Positions 10,427-21,300 of a DNA stretch of 64,000 bases are shown here, piece after piece. The notes under the pieces were generated by a model that was not told where the DNA came from, made no database searches, and was given only the letters and a program-made list of their open reading frames with translations. The stretch is taken from assembly GCF_014066305.1 (NCBI RefSeq), contig NW_023501089.1:1-64000 (forward strand). Reading direction: 5' to 3'. Numbering within the stretch: the stretch's first letter is position 1; each line of letters starts with the position of its first letter. Source of the stretch: Letharia columbiana. Lineage: Eukaryota > Ascomycota > Lecanoromycetes > Lecanorales > Parmeliaceae. The position numbers and the translations under genes were made by a program.

Positions 10427-11032
10427 TTAGGGGGTTTCAGCTCTCTTCTCCAAAGCTGTCGCATTCAACATGGTGCCCTCCTTCCACTTTCCCAACGATG
10501 GCTCGATCGGTCCAGACATCCCGACTTGAAAGACGCCCGCGGCTATATGTACGAGTCCCCCTCTATATCCGTGTTCTGCATTCACACATTCCTGCCGAAC
10601 GCTCTCCGCAGAATATGCAATTTCACTTCTAGAGAAAGTGTCACGGTGTATTGGCAGCCCCTGCCTGGGCACAAGCCACAGGCCACAGCTTCCATATTCC
10701 CATATTCGTTGCCTATCCCACACCAGTAGCTCGCGGTCAGATCCTTCGATGAACATGTTGTGGACGGCCTGATAGCAGTCCGCTGGGTGAGTGATCCGGC
10801 TGGCTTCTTTTGTGGGGTCCCGGCCCGGGTGTTCGGGTATACATACTGGGCGCCAGGTCGCGTTGATCGTGAGATTGTTTGTTGAAATGACTATTGATAA
10901 GGTTGGAGGTGAGAAGGTCGATGGGTTTGCATCCTTTGACGTTTCAACAGTTGGAATGCGTTCTGTAGGGATGGCAAATGTAGTGACTAGTAGAGAAAAG
11001 GCGAAGCAGATGATCAAAGCGTGAGATAGCAT
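10427..11032 (-). CDS. Small secreted protein, unknown function (201 aa)
   Basis: Single exon. Residues 1-20 (MLSHALIICFAFSLLVTTFA) are a signal peptide. The mature part has a few well-spaced cysteines: one in RPVCIPEHPGR, one in PADCYQAV, one in YGSCGLWL and one in RQECVNA. A RGGLVHIAAGVFQVGMSG segment ends the conserved-looking region. The pattern (C...DC..A...W...GSCG..L...I..SA..I...CV) is one I associate with secreted hypothetical proteins of Dothideomycetes, but I have no function for it. No intron is needed. An apoplastic or effector-like role would be inference only. Confidence 0.75.
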   Translation of the reverse strand: MLSHALIICFAFSLLVTTFAIPTERIPTVETSKDANPSTFSPPTLSIVISTNNLTINATWRPVCIPEHPGRDPTKEASRITHPADCYQAVHNMFIEGSDRELLVWDRQRIWEYGSCGLWLVPRQGLPIHRDTFSRSEIAYSAESVRQECVNAEHGYRGGLVHIAAGVFQVGMSGPIEPSLGKWKEGTMLNATALEKRAETP

Positions 11033-11989
11033 TGAAGGCTCAAATGCAGTATAAGCAGTAGATCTTCAAACATGCGAAGGCTCGAAAGCAGAGAAAGAGA
11101 GAGAGAAGCACAAATGTTGCCACATATGGCATGCATGGTGCTCGTGAAATAGATGTGCGCCAATACTGCTGTCGCCAGAAACCACGCAACGTAGTTAGAA
11201 TCTATTTTTTCGAGAACGAGCCAACGCTGCTCTAGGCTTGAGATACGACCTATTTAGACGGTGTGAGCAGTGGAGGCAGTCGCCAATCGAATATGCGAAC
11301 TCAATCGCTGCCTCATCGCATTCGTCAGGACTGACGAGGCAGCAGATTGCATAATACTCTCTACTTGATTTGCGCGCTCCCAGATACTGCCAGGTACTGG
11401 GGTTCTCGCATTCCGTGCTTTCATTGTCGTTGCTTAATATCATTGCAGAACATCTACCTAGGCGCTGTGGCTGGGATTGGTCCGGCTAAGTTGCCTCGAA
11501 GGATTTCCACATTTTGCGCAGGAACTCCGAGACTCATCTCTCTCGCTAGGCTAGGATCAAACGGGTTGAGTGCATCTTCAGTTAGTACCACGCTCACGTT
11601 GCATTGTTGTAGTCACCATTGATGGAGTACAAACATGTGATGTGAGCGAGGTGTTCTCGATGTCATCGCTCATTCAGAGGAGTTTTGCAGTTTGGACTGC
11701 GCCTCCACATCCGAGGATCTGCGCCTGCGGAGCCCCGCAACGGCACCACAGCATAGTCTCAAGTCTTACGATAGCATTCCTTTTTCTGGTCGCTGATGAG
11801 AGTAATGCGCTCAATCCTTCCAACGGTTCATACCTGCTTCAGATCCTAGAGCCGTCGCTCCTTCTCTTTCATCCCTTCCATCTTCCATGCATGCATGCAT
11901 GAAACGTCGTTTCGCTTCTCGTCGCAACTAACCTCAAACTTCTCTTCTCTACAATTAGTATCCTTAGTCTGAAGCTTTTCTGCAACACC
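11033..11989. other. Intergenic, likely divergent promoters
   Basis: Lies between a minus-strand gene starting at 11032 and a plus-strand gene starting at 11990. A CATGCATGCATGCATG run at 11886-11901 and a pyrimidine-rich tract precede the latter. No other gene recognised. Confidence 0.5.
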
Positions 11990-12844
11990 ATGTCGCAAGC
12001 CGTCACCAAAGAGCTACCATCTACAGGACTTCCACCCACTCGGTATCCTAACAACATGAGAGGCCAAATTGTACCCTATGGGCAGCCAGCTCTTGCCCAC
12101 ACAGGAAGCCCTCCCTCTTTGTACCCCAACAACATCGGGGGACAAGCCGTTCCTCAAGCGCAGCCAGCTACCCCCTATGAAGGAACGCCGCCATACACAG
12201 AAAACCCTCGCTACACAGCACCCCTTCCTTCCACGGGCGCTCCTCCCTATACCTTCAGCCCTGCCTCGACAGCAGCTCCTCCCTCGTACACAGCATCAGC
12301 CGATCCACCCTCGTCCTCCCGTCTCCTGCACGTCTACCATTCAGGTATGACGCACCACAATACCCAAATTCTCGGCCCCGACAAAGTTACCGTCCTTTAC
12401 ACGGTTAAAATGAATACCGGAGGTCTCTTTGGCTCCATGCCAGATGTAATAGTCTACAAAGCCAACACCGGTACCGTTGTCGGTACGGCCACCTTCCACT
12501 CCTTCTCTAGAGACATTGAGATGGTTATCCACAACAACCCCATTGCCCTCTCTGCCTCGAGCATCTTTACTAGCGCTCACGAATGGACCAGTCTGGCCAC
12601 TACAACAGATGGGAGAAGGATGTGCTTTAAGTGGAAGTCGGACAACCTCTTTAACGGGGGCGACATGATATGTTTGGATCAACACGATAAGGTGTGTGCA
12701 AGGTATGAGAATAGCATGTGGGCGTTACAGAAGGATGGAAAGTTTGAATTAGGACCACTCGTGAGTGGGGTTTTGGCGGACGAGGTTGTCGTGACCGGAC
12801 TAACGATGCTGGAGGCGAGGAGAAGGAGGAGTAGAAATAGTTAA
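11990..12844 (+). CDS. Tubby C-terminal-like domain protein
   Basis: A single 284-residue exon. Residues 1-105 are Pro/Tyr/Gly/Ser-rich, with two partial repeats of PPxxYPNNxxGQxVP and a run of PPYT motifs. Residues from about 108 (RLLHVYHSGMTHHNTQI) form a beta-rich domain with IYKANTG-like, GTATFHSFSRDIEM and MCFKWKSD strands, then VCARYENS, and end in an Arg-rich tail (EARRRRSRNS). This matches the tubby C-terminal-like (LURP-one/scramblase-like) domain of small ascomycete proteins, in which a beta-barrel surrounds a helix. The family is usually intracellular; no signal peptide is present. Neighbours give no pathway hint. Confidence 0.7.
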   Translation: MSQAVTKELPSTGLPPTRYPNNMRGQIVPYGQPALAHTGSPPSLYPNNIGGQAVPQAQPATPYEGTPPYTENPRYTAPLPSTGAPPYTFSPASTAAPPSYTASADPPSSSRLLHVYHSGMTHHNTQILGPDKVTVLYTVKMNTGGLFGSMPDVIVYKANTGTVVGTATFHSFSRDIEMVIHNNPIALSASSIFTSAHEWTSLATTTDGRRMCFKWKSDNLFNGGDMICLDQHDKVCARYENSMWALQKDGKFELGPLVSGVLADEVVVTGLTMLEARRRRSRNS

Positions 12845-13135
12845 CCGAAGATTGGTGCTGCAGCGAGTTCAGGGGGGTTTAGTGCAGGGGGGGGAGGGTA
12901 CTGAGAACGATATGGTTGAAAATATCAAGGTTGGCTTCTCTCTCGTTCTGGCGCCTTGCGACATGCCATAGGGCAAAGTATGTTTCTCCATTGCCTATGT
13001 ACTTCTACGATTGTCTCTATCATCGTTTTGAATAGATCTTCCAGTCCGTACGCCTGTCACAATCTCGTTACTTTCCGCAAATGCCACATCGTCATTTTCA
13101 TTCCCTCGTCCCGTTCTGTCTCCTTTCAGCCGCCC

Positions 13136-13733
13136 CTAGAACATCGCAATAGGGTTCGTGGCGTTGGCGGGCCTCGACTGCGTCACGTCCCAATGCTCAA
13201 CAAGGCACGTCCCATCCATCCTGTAGATATCCGCCAGCGCAATTGGCTCCTCGTTCGCCTCGTTGACACGCACGTGGATGAAGCCGATGTTGTTGTCGAA
13301 GCTGTGGCGGAGGACTATGGAGGGCACATAAGGAATAACTGCAAATAGGACTCCGAGTCAGCCTTTCCGGTTTCCGCGCCATTCGGACATCCACAATTTT
13401 TTGTCAGGCGAGGTAGGATGCGGAATTCTTTCACTCACTGTACGACAACTTCTCCTCGTTCGCAATCCTGCCCTGCGCATCAAAGGGGTCATGCTCGGTC
13501 AAGTTGAGAGCGATGTACTTGTTGAAGGCGCCAATGACGTCTTTTTCGCCGTAGAGCTGGTTGACGAAGCCGTCGAAGATTTGGCGTTGGATGTATTCGG
13601 GCGCCGGGTGTCCGGGGCAGTAGCTGGCGTTCGCGCTGATGTCTGTGTAGGTGCGGGGATAGAGACTTGGTGCTCGGAGAGCGAGGAGGGAGGGGATGGA
13701 GGCGAGGGTTGTGAGGAGGATCGAGGTACGCAT
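13136..13733 (-). CDS. Secreted SnoaL-like (NTF2-fold) protein
   Basis: Exons 13733-13439 and 13338-13136, intron donor GTGAGT and acceptor CAG, 165 residues. The frame remains open further upstream to 13967, but the ATG at 13733 starts a clear signal peptide (MRTSILLTTLASIPSLLA), so I chose it. The body reads RQIFDGFVNQLYGEKDVIGA...YIALNLTEHDPFDAQGR, then IPYVPSIVLRHSFDNNIGFI, and LADIYRMDGTCLVEHWDVTQ, the usual pattern of SnoaL-like aldol-condensation-type proteins (cone-shaped alpha+beta fold, H...D and final EHWD). Many such proteins act on polyketide-like substrates, but a specific reaction cannot be inferred. No polyketide gene is adjacent. Confidence 0.75.
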
Positions 13734-14845
13734 TTTGATTCTGGGGGATGGGGTGGTAGTAAGAGTGCTTAGGGTGGTAGTAAGAGTGCTTAGGGTGGGC
13801 TTGATTTGGCCCTGCGTGTGGAGTTGTGGGGTTTGTGGGATGAGTGTGCTTGCACGGGGGAAGAATCGGATATATATATCACCGATATCTAAAATTTGGA
13901 GCATATGATGCAATGGTCGAACATGCAGAGCTCGGATACCGTTGCAAAGAGCAAGAATATGATGCACACGATTTCACCACGGGTGGACTCGATTCGCGCG
14001 CCTCTGAACATTAGGCACGGGTACCTGCATTGGAGGCACATCGTCTTTCCGAGCTAGATTGGAAACGATCGACCATGACCTGCATATTCGCACCCAGTCC
14101 CCTAGTCTATGATCATCATGCCAACACTGGTCCGCTACGGTTACCTATCACCCTCAACGTTCCTGTTGACGCATTGCCCTTTCGGGACAACCGAAGCGAA
14201 TATGTCCGGCCCGGGACGCTCCTGGTCGAAGATCCCTCGTTGACGTGAACGACAGGAGAGACCTGAAGGGATTTCCAGATGACGTTCTCTTGTTATTTAT
14301 CATCCGTTGATGAAGGGAGGCAATCACGGCGTTGAAGGATTCGTCCCGCTAGTGCAAGACGTGGCCGGCCGGGGGAATATGCAGGTCTCGGTCGCCTGGA
14401 AATGTATAATGTAATGTAAGGTACGTTACGCGCGGCAACGACACCACGTTATCCGTGATCATCACTAACGCTGGCTTTTTGAGTCTCCGGTGCACGGAGA
14501 AGTTCGTGCGTGGAGGGGTGGTGGGTTGAGGGGGGAGGCTCTGTGGCAGGGTTAGACTTACCCTCGCGGTGATTTAAAATTGCCGCAGCTGGTGACGAGG
14601 AGGGCGGTGGCGTATCATTTGGCCCGTGATCGGTCATCAATTATGCCGAGGGGACATTTTCACAGCGGGATATCACGGGGATGATGACAGTTTCATGCAA
14701 TCAGCGTGTTTGAGCGACTGGCGGAGAATCAATCTAAACGCTCTAGACATTAGGCGCGAGGAGTTATGGAGCCTCGACGGCGTTGGGAAGAGGCTTTCAT
14801 TGTGATCGTGGGTGTAGATTACGCTCAGACAAGTAGACACACCCT
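13734..14845. other. Intergenic, no gene recognised
   Basis: A short direct repeat (GGTGGTAGTAAGAGTGCTTA twice) lies at about 13751-13793, just upstream of the SnoaL-like gene start. The rest has only small ORFs. Confidence 0.5.
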
Positions 14846-15757
14846 TCATACCGCAACCATACCTCCCTTGATCTCACCTTCGTAGACCATGGGCGCCCCG
14901 ACCATACTTCCTTCAACCTGATCTTCATAAGCCATAGGCGTCTTCGCCGACTCAGCCAAGTCTCTCATTCCACTCGTATTGCCAATCACACTAGGATATG
15001 AAGCCTGCTCCATAGTAGGCTCCGCGGCCCCTTGAGCAGCGACAGGCTTCGTCTCCATGTCCATTGACTCAGGAGTTGGTGGGTTGGCAGCGTCTCCTGG
15101 AATCCCAGTCATGACGGCCGCCTCATCCATCATCTTCTCCTTCTCCGACTCCCCAAACGTATCCCTGCCACTCGCAAACACTTTGTCCAGATCAAACTCG
15201 CCCCACTTGATTTCCACCGCCAGTCCAGCGAACTTCCACTTTCCATCTACCTTCTTGTACCAATGCTGGTTCGTGCCGTGTGCATGGCCCTTCACTGCGA
15301 CCGCGGTCTTCGTCTCATCTGTGTATCTCTGATGCGGAACCCGCAACTGATGCCATCCGATGGCTTCGGTATCCGACACTTTCTCCCATTTCGACGAGCC
15401 GATGAAATGCTGGGTTTTGAGCAGAGGATCACCGAGAACATGTGGGTCGGAGGCCATGGCTACGTATTCGTCTGCGGGAAGGGCTTCCCATAATTTGTCA
15501 AGGAAGGAGCGGTAGTCGATGCGCATGGTTGGGGCGACGCAGGCGCGGAGGCGGGCCCAATTCTGGTGGATGGGTCAGTGGGTTTGTAGAGGACATGGAG
15601 AGGGAGACGAGCTTTGGAGTCATAGCTTTCGGCCCATTCGAAGAGTGCGGCATTAAGGCCTAGGTAGTCTGTGTAGAGCTGTCAGCAGGAGAGGTTAGAG
15701 GATGCAGAGGTGTGCGTACTTGCCTGAGAACGAGATTTCTTCTGGTACGAGAGGCAT
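14846..15757 (-). CDS. SCD1: Scytalone dehydratase (DHN-melanin pathway)
   Basis: Dehydrates scytalone and vermelone in DHN-melanin synthesis. Three exons (15757-15724, 15668-15613, 15562-14846) give 268 residues. The core reads DYLGLNAALFEWAESYDSK, NWARLRACVAPT, then MRIDYRSFLDKLW. Numbered against the Magnaporthe enzyme (offset 3), the active-site residues are present: Tyr27, Asp28, Tyr47, His82, His107, Asn128; the Ser129 position is Gly (GTNQHW). Residues beyond about 165 form a Met/Glu/Pro-rich extension of about 100 residues, far longer than the roughly 172-residue classical enzyme. Both introns appear to start with GC, not GT: the first as a consensus GCAAGT, the second as a weaker GCTCGT, because only these keep the conserved frame. 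No other melanin gene lies in the window. Confidence 0.92.
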
Positions 15758-17229
15758 GATTCGGAGCTGTATTGTGCGTGGTAGTTGAGGGCTGAAGCGT
15801 AGCAGCTCTGGAGAAAGCTAAAAGGGCTCTGGTTTTCTATTCAGAGCCATTGAGCCTCTCTATTACAGAGAGACCAGGTGACTGGATTCTCGCCCAAGAT
15901 CGGTCACCGAGGATCGCATGGCGAGAAGACGACCATTCATCGCCTTTCAACGAAGTTCTTCGGGGGGCCGATTCTTTTTCAAGCTGTCCGTCTCCAACAT
16001 AGCTATCGGCCTCGATTGGCATTGTTTTTGGAGAAGATTTGCAGGACAATCCAAAAGTTGAGATTGGTGGAGTCACCACGTTACCGTGGGCACTCTCGCA
16101 CTCAAAGCTAGCCACTACTCTACTTTAGAGTTTCCCGTTTGGCAGAGTCCCCACTAAATTGACCTTCGCTTTACGACTAGGTACACTACGGTATAATCAA
16201 CCATTTCAAAGATATTTTATAATCGCAACATAGGTATTTGGTCCTTTACAATGTGTCCAAAATCCTCGTATTCGTGAATTACATCTGAACTGAAAAGTTC
16301 AAGTCGAAACTCAGCGATTTTCGCGTACTCTTCGCGGGGATTTGGCGTCAAGACTAAAATTCTAAACTACTTTACCATTCAACGAAACGAATATCTAAAG
16401 CGTTGAGCTCATGATAAGTCGTATAATCATTGATTGTCTACTCTTGAGAATTTTGAAACGTTGCGACACCTATAAATGTGGGTATTCAAGTCTGCAGGTA
16501 CTAGTACCGGGTTTTGATGCATCAAACCCGGGCTCGGAATAGACTTTCTGGAAACTCTGGTGTAGCGGTTAAGATGGTCGTACTACCATCACAATGATCA
16601 CCTCCAAAGAAGACTGACGTCTGAACAGTAATGAATAGAAACCCTACAATCTGTGTACACCTTGAGCAACCTGTAGGTAGAACCAGCGTCTCTTCTGGGT
16701 AACCGTTGCGCGAAATGGCATTCCCCCGAGCATTCCGCTGGCGCCTATCACCAAACCAGTTGCTAGAAGCTGCAGGAAATCTTGGAGAATACGAGTTGAG
16801 GTTGCCTGCGAGGACACGATGGTATGGCGTATAGTATCACTAATGTGAGGCTGACAGCCAGCAACACCGACGCGGCGGTCCACATGCACATAAGCAACAG
16901 GTACCAGCGTAAAGAGCGTCTAAGACTGCTGTAGCACGTTGACCTGAGCAGACTTCATGTAGTTTTCCGAAAGCAGCAGATCTGAAAGACACCGATCATG
17001 GCTCTCAAAAATAGTGATTAATTCAAGTCTTCTCCTGACTGGATCGCCTACCAGCAAGATTCATCAAATGGCATCGAGGCAGAAACCGAAGGCTTGGAAA
17101 GAATCAGGGCATCTTTGAATCCTGTAGCCACCCGCGTTGGATTCCAGGTCCAGAGCAAACAGTAGGCAGCAAAAGTCCCTGTCACTAGATATGACTCCAT
17201 AGCGCATCACGAAACCGTCAAATCAGGGG
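15758..17229. other. Intergenic, no gene recognised
   Basis: AT-leaning between 16130 and 16460. One minus-strand ORF (16889-16644) has a hydrophobic stretch but no family match. A near-perfect palindrome lies at 16507-16532. Confidence 0.45.
16507..16532. repeat. 26 bp near-perfect palindrome
   Basis: CCGGGTTT TGATGCATCA AACCCGG folds back on itself with one unpaired T. It lies outside any recognised gene. Confidence 0.7.
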
Positions 17230-17944
17230 ATGACCATTCCCACCTTAACTCGCGACATCGAGCGCGAAATCGCCACTGCTCTTCATCATCCATGGTGGTG
17301 TCTGGATAAGTGGCAATTATCTCGCCAAGGAAGTGTACCTCCTATGGCCCATTCTGCAGACTTCGAACGTTTGCGTCATCAGCATGAATTACTGCTCATA
17401 CTCCAACATGCTTCCAAGACTCCTTCGAACGATCGCTCATATGTATTGACTCGGGCTATTGGTCAATCTGAGCGCCTTCCTGCCGATGCCGACCCTGTGT
17501 TTCTTATCGGGTCGAGCTCACAAGCGAACGTGGCGGCTGCTGCATCCCTTATGGCACGTGCTGATAATCTGAAGATCAGTGGACCAGTTTTGAACATGTT
17601 GATTGTTTGCCATCCGCTGCACTCGCTAGAAGGATTGCATGAATACAAATCAGACCTGCAGATGAAGGATCCATTATTTCTCACAGCTTGTTGTGGGACT
17701 GCTATTCGCCCAACACATCTGAGGGCAGCAATGATTTCACGTCGCCTTTGTTGAGGAGGTTGAAAGGCCTTTCACCGCAGGTGACGTCTGCTCCTAAATA
17801 AGACTGCCTGAGAGACGAGGGTATTGCGTATGCAGAGGCTTTGAACATGGTTGAAGTGCTGACAAGACTTTGGGTGTATCCAGGGGTGCCCTATGGGTTC
17901 ACCACGATAGTGGGGCTTCAGAATAAGCAGAAGGGTGGAAAAGA
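17230..17944 (+). pseudogene. Decayed alpha/beta-hydrolase (HSL/lipase family) gene
   Basis: The 17230-17754 ORF contains DPVFLIGSSSQANVAAAASL, a corrupted copy of the nucleophile elbow (normally G-T/D-S-A-G-G-N), then ISGPVLNMLIVCHP, and an E-Y-K-S segment followed by KDPLFLTA as in this family. Past the stop, from about 17802, another frame reads LRDEGIAYAEAL...RLWVYPGVPYGF, the usual C-terminal D-P-L-R-D-E-G...Y-P-G-x-P-H-G-F block, with the catalytic His replaced by Tyr. The elbow is altered around the Ser, the His is gone and the frame is broken, so it is a pseudogene. Confidence 0.72.
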
Positions 17945-18310
17945 CTAGTGGAAGGTGAATTCTTTTTCAATGCTTTCATATTGAAGCGAGGAGTTTTGCT
18001 GAATTATCGACCCCAAAACCCAGCAATTTCTGGGCGTGCCAACGTCCGTGCCCAGAAAGTATCCTTTTCGATCAAGTATGCAGCACTCAACTGAATTGAC
18101 GACTCTCTTATTGAAACAAAGCCAGGTCATGCATGAAGGATTCTGCAGCGACGGAAATAGTCTTGGCAAATTAGATCAAGTTAGCGCTCGGGTTCCGCGC
18201 GCATATCGTTCTGAGGTAGGCAGCCTCGTCGCACTTCAACCTCATCTCTTCAATATTTCCCAGTAGGCACTTATTCACGTTTTCCCTGAAATGACATTGA
18301 TTGATCCACG

Positions 18311-21300
18311 ATGCAGCCGAAGGATTTGGCAACGGTACGGGTATCGAACCTATCCCCTAGCTTGGGAGTGAGCCGGCTTCACAGCTTCCTTGATCGCCAG
18401 AATGTAAATGCGACGTCGAATATATCTCTCTGTTCACACGGATCTGCCAAGGACTCTTCGCTAGTTGCGACGGTCACCTTCCAATCCCAATCAAGCGCAA
18501 AAAAGGCCTTGAATTTGAACGGGAGATTGCTGGCCGGTCGCAATGTCAGCATAGAACGAGGGTTCATGGGTCTTGCAGTGCTAGCGGCACCGGAAGATCC
18601 AATGCTTGAGTAAGGCTTGGCCACGACACCATCGAGCATGCATTCATAGCCTTTCGTGAACGTGCTGATCACTAACCGAGCAGCATCATCGCCGTTCACG
18701 GTCTCAACGGTCACGCCTACGGGACTTGGGCTCACCACGAAGATGGACAATCCGGTTTCGAGGCTATGTGGCTTCCAGACTTCCTTCCAGGTAATGTCAA
18801 AAACGCACGAATTTTGGTCTATGGCTACAACTCCGCGTTGCTGGGTTCCAACACCTCTGTGAGCAGTGTTAAGGACTTTGCACACGATCTCTTACAGCGG
18901 ATCATAGACGATAGGGCAGACCAAGTCCGTTATGCTCTCTTCTTCGGGATCAATACTTGCGATTTAGGTTGAATCACGGCCTTTGATCTTTATATGCCAT
19001 TCATTGGGGGGTATCGTGGTGAAGCAGGTAGAAGCCTCTTTTGAACCTGATATATACTCCCCCTAAGACTCAATGCAGGCACTTGTCTCTGCTCATGCAG
19101 ATCCTGAACGATATCATAGCATAAGAGTTGCTACACGATCCATTTTTTTTCTGGCAACACCTCACGGAGGTAGCAAGAGCGCAAATATGGGATCTCTATT
19201 ATCGCATGTTGCATCCTTAGCGTTTCAAAGTCCGTCGAAACAGCTCCTCGAAACACTCAGACATGACTCCGATGTATTGACTCGGTTGTCAAACGAATTC
19301 CAGGAGATCAACTCTTCTTTCGACATAATCAACTTCTACGAAAGAAGAAAGACCCCTGGCTTGAATTCTTTGGTATGTTTTCATTCTTCGGATATGCAAG
19401 CTAACTGAAAATATGAAGATCGTGGACGAAACCTCATCCAAGCTGGGACTGGAAGATGAAGTGCTGATTCCGATTGATGCCACGCACCGACGAATTTGTA
19501 AATCCCAAAGTCAAACTGATCCGCTTTTTCTACCAGTGCTAGCACAGATAAAGCGATGCTCGGCTCAAATCACCAAGGCTGATCAGGCGCAAGGTAATGA
19601 GTTATTATACTAGTCGTTGTCGTTGCTTACAGTTGAGCAGTAGTGACGAATTCTACAACTACGGTCGTACCTGGGCATTTCATAGTACCAGTCTCTCCAA
19701 ACCCCCATTTCGTAGGGCGCACAGAACAAATGCAATTACTGGAAGATTGTCTGAGTGCTCAGGACTACGATGTATGCACGACATATCCCATCGTGGCAGT
19801 CCATGGTCTTGGAGGGGTTGGGTAAATTCGTGTGTTTTTGATTGTAATCTCCGCTAATCATTCAATTTCACTAGGAAGACACAACTTGCGACCAGATTCG
19901 TCTATGACCGAAAAATCAGAAAGCCTAGTGCATCAATTTTTTGGGTTTCTGCGCGGAACGCGGACGAGATAGAAACAGGGTTTCGAGAAATCGCGGTTAA
20001 GTTGTCGCTGGTCCGCGAAGCCAATGGAGGTGTGGGATATGCACGTCCAGGTCTCATAGCGACAGCCGGACCAGCCGCCGAAGTCATGGTTCAACATGAT
20101 GGTGTAGATCTATTGAAGGGTCGGATGCTGATGCCTGGGCATGAAGACTGGCTACTTGTTTTCGACAACTTTGATGACATAAAAGTGAAAATTGATCGTT
20201 TTCTCCCCATAGGAGCTTCTGGGAGTGTTCTCATCACGACAAGAGATCGCAAAGTTATTGGATCCGTCGCAACATCTGGGTTTCCCCTTACAGCAATGGA
20301 CCTTTTGGATGCAGAGCGCCTTTTTGTTCGAATTCAGAGCCTCGGTGCTGAGCCTAATGTGCAAAGATTTACCTCGGCTCTGGAACGCGAAGAATTAAAG
20401 CAAATTCTTGAAGAGCTGCAATGCTTCCCCCTCGAAATCGATCAGGCGGCATCTTTCATTCGGGAAAACTCGCCCACGGCCCTTCGCGAGTATCTGACTT
20501 ACCTCAAACCTCGGAGTGTAGACAGAGAGCGTCTTCTGAGGTTCAAACAAGCAAACCCGACTTATCCTGATTCCGTAATGACCACTTGGGAGATCTCACT
20601 ACAATATCTGGAACGTACTCAACCACGATCTGGCTGGATACTTCAGCTTTTGGGATTCTTAGACCATTCTTACATATCCGAAGAGCTTCTCACCACAGGT
20701 CCCAAGCGGATAGCATGGATGTTTGATGCAAATCTAGTTGGTGAACAGCTACCCTCCAAGTACCAGGCGCAAATGGCGTTTTTGGAAGATGATGTAGGGT
20801 TCAGAGTTGCCATAGGTACCTTGATGTCTTTGTCACTGGTCCAGAGACATCTGTCAGGGCCTACTCTGCATGTTCACCCTTTGGTTCATGAATGGATACG
20901 AGTTCGACTGAATCCATATCCCGAACAGCAAGCGAAGTTTGCCATCGTCGCCGCTCTCGTTTTGTATCAGTATCTACCTACAGAGATGGTCATTTGGCTG
21001 GATTATCACCCAACGTCCATTCCAGAAACCATTTTCCCTCGGATCAATCAGGTCTCCCATCATATTAGAGTAGTACTCGCCAATCTTGGTGATTATGCAA
21101 TGCATGCTGCTACCATCCCCGTGGAATGTTTTATGCTGTGCGAGGTCTGCTTTCTGGCTGGCTTCTCGAGGCATTTACTCAATCCGTTCGACATATCCAC
21201 TGCACTATCGAAAGATTTGGATCGTATCATTAAATTGGTTATCAGCAGGCTATCTCACGACCAAATGCCATTGGGATATTTTCTTCGCAGGGTCGTTTTG

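Noticed and set aside
16555..16610. tRNA-like A-box (TGGTGTAGCGGTTA) with a small hairpin
   Set aside because: No convincing B-box or cloverleaf follows.
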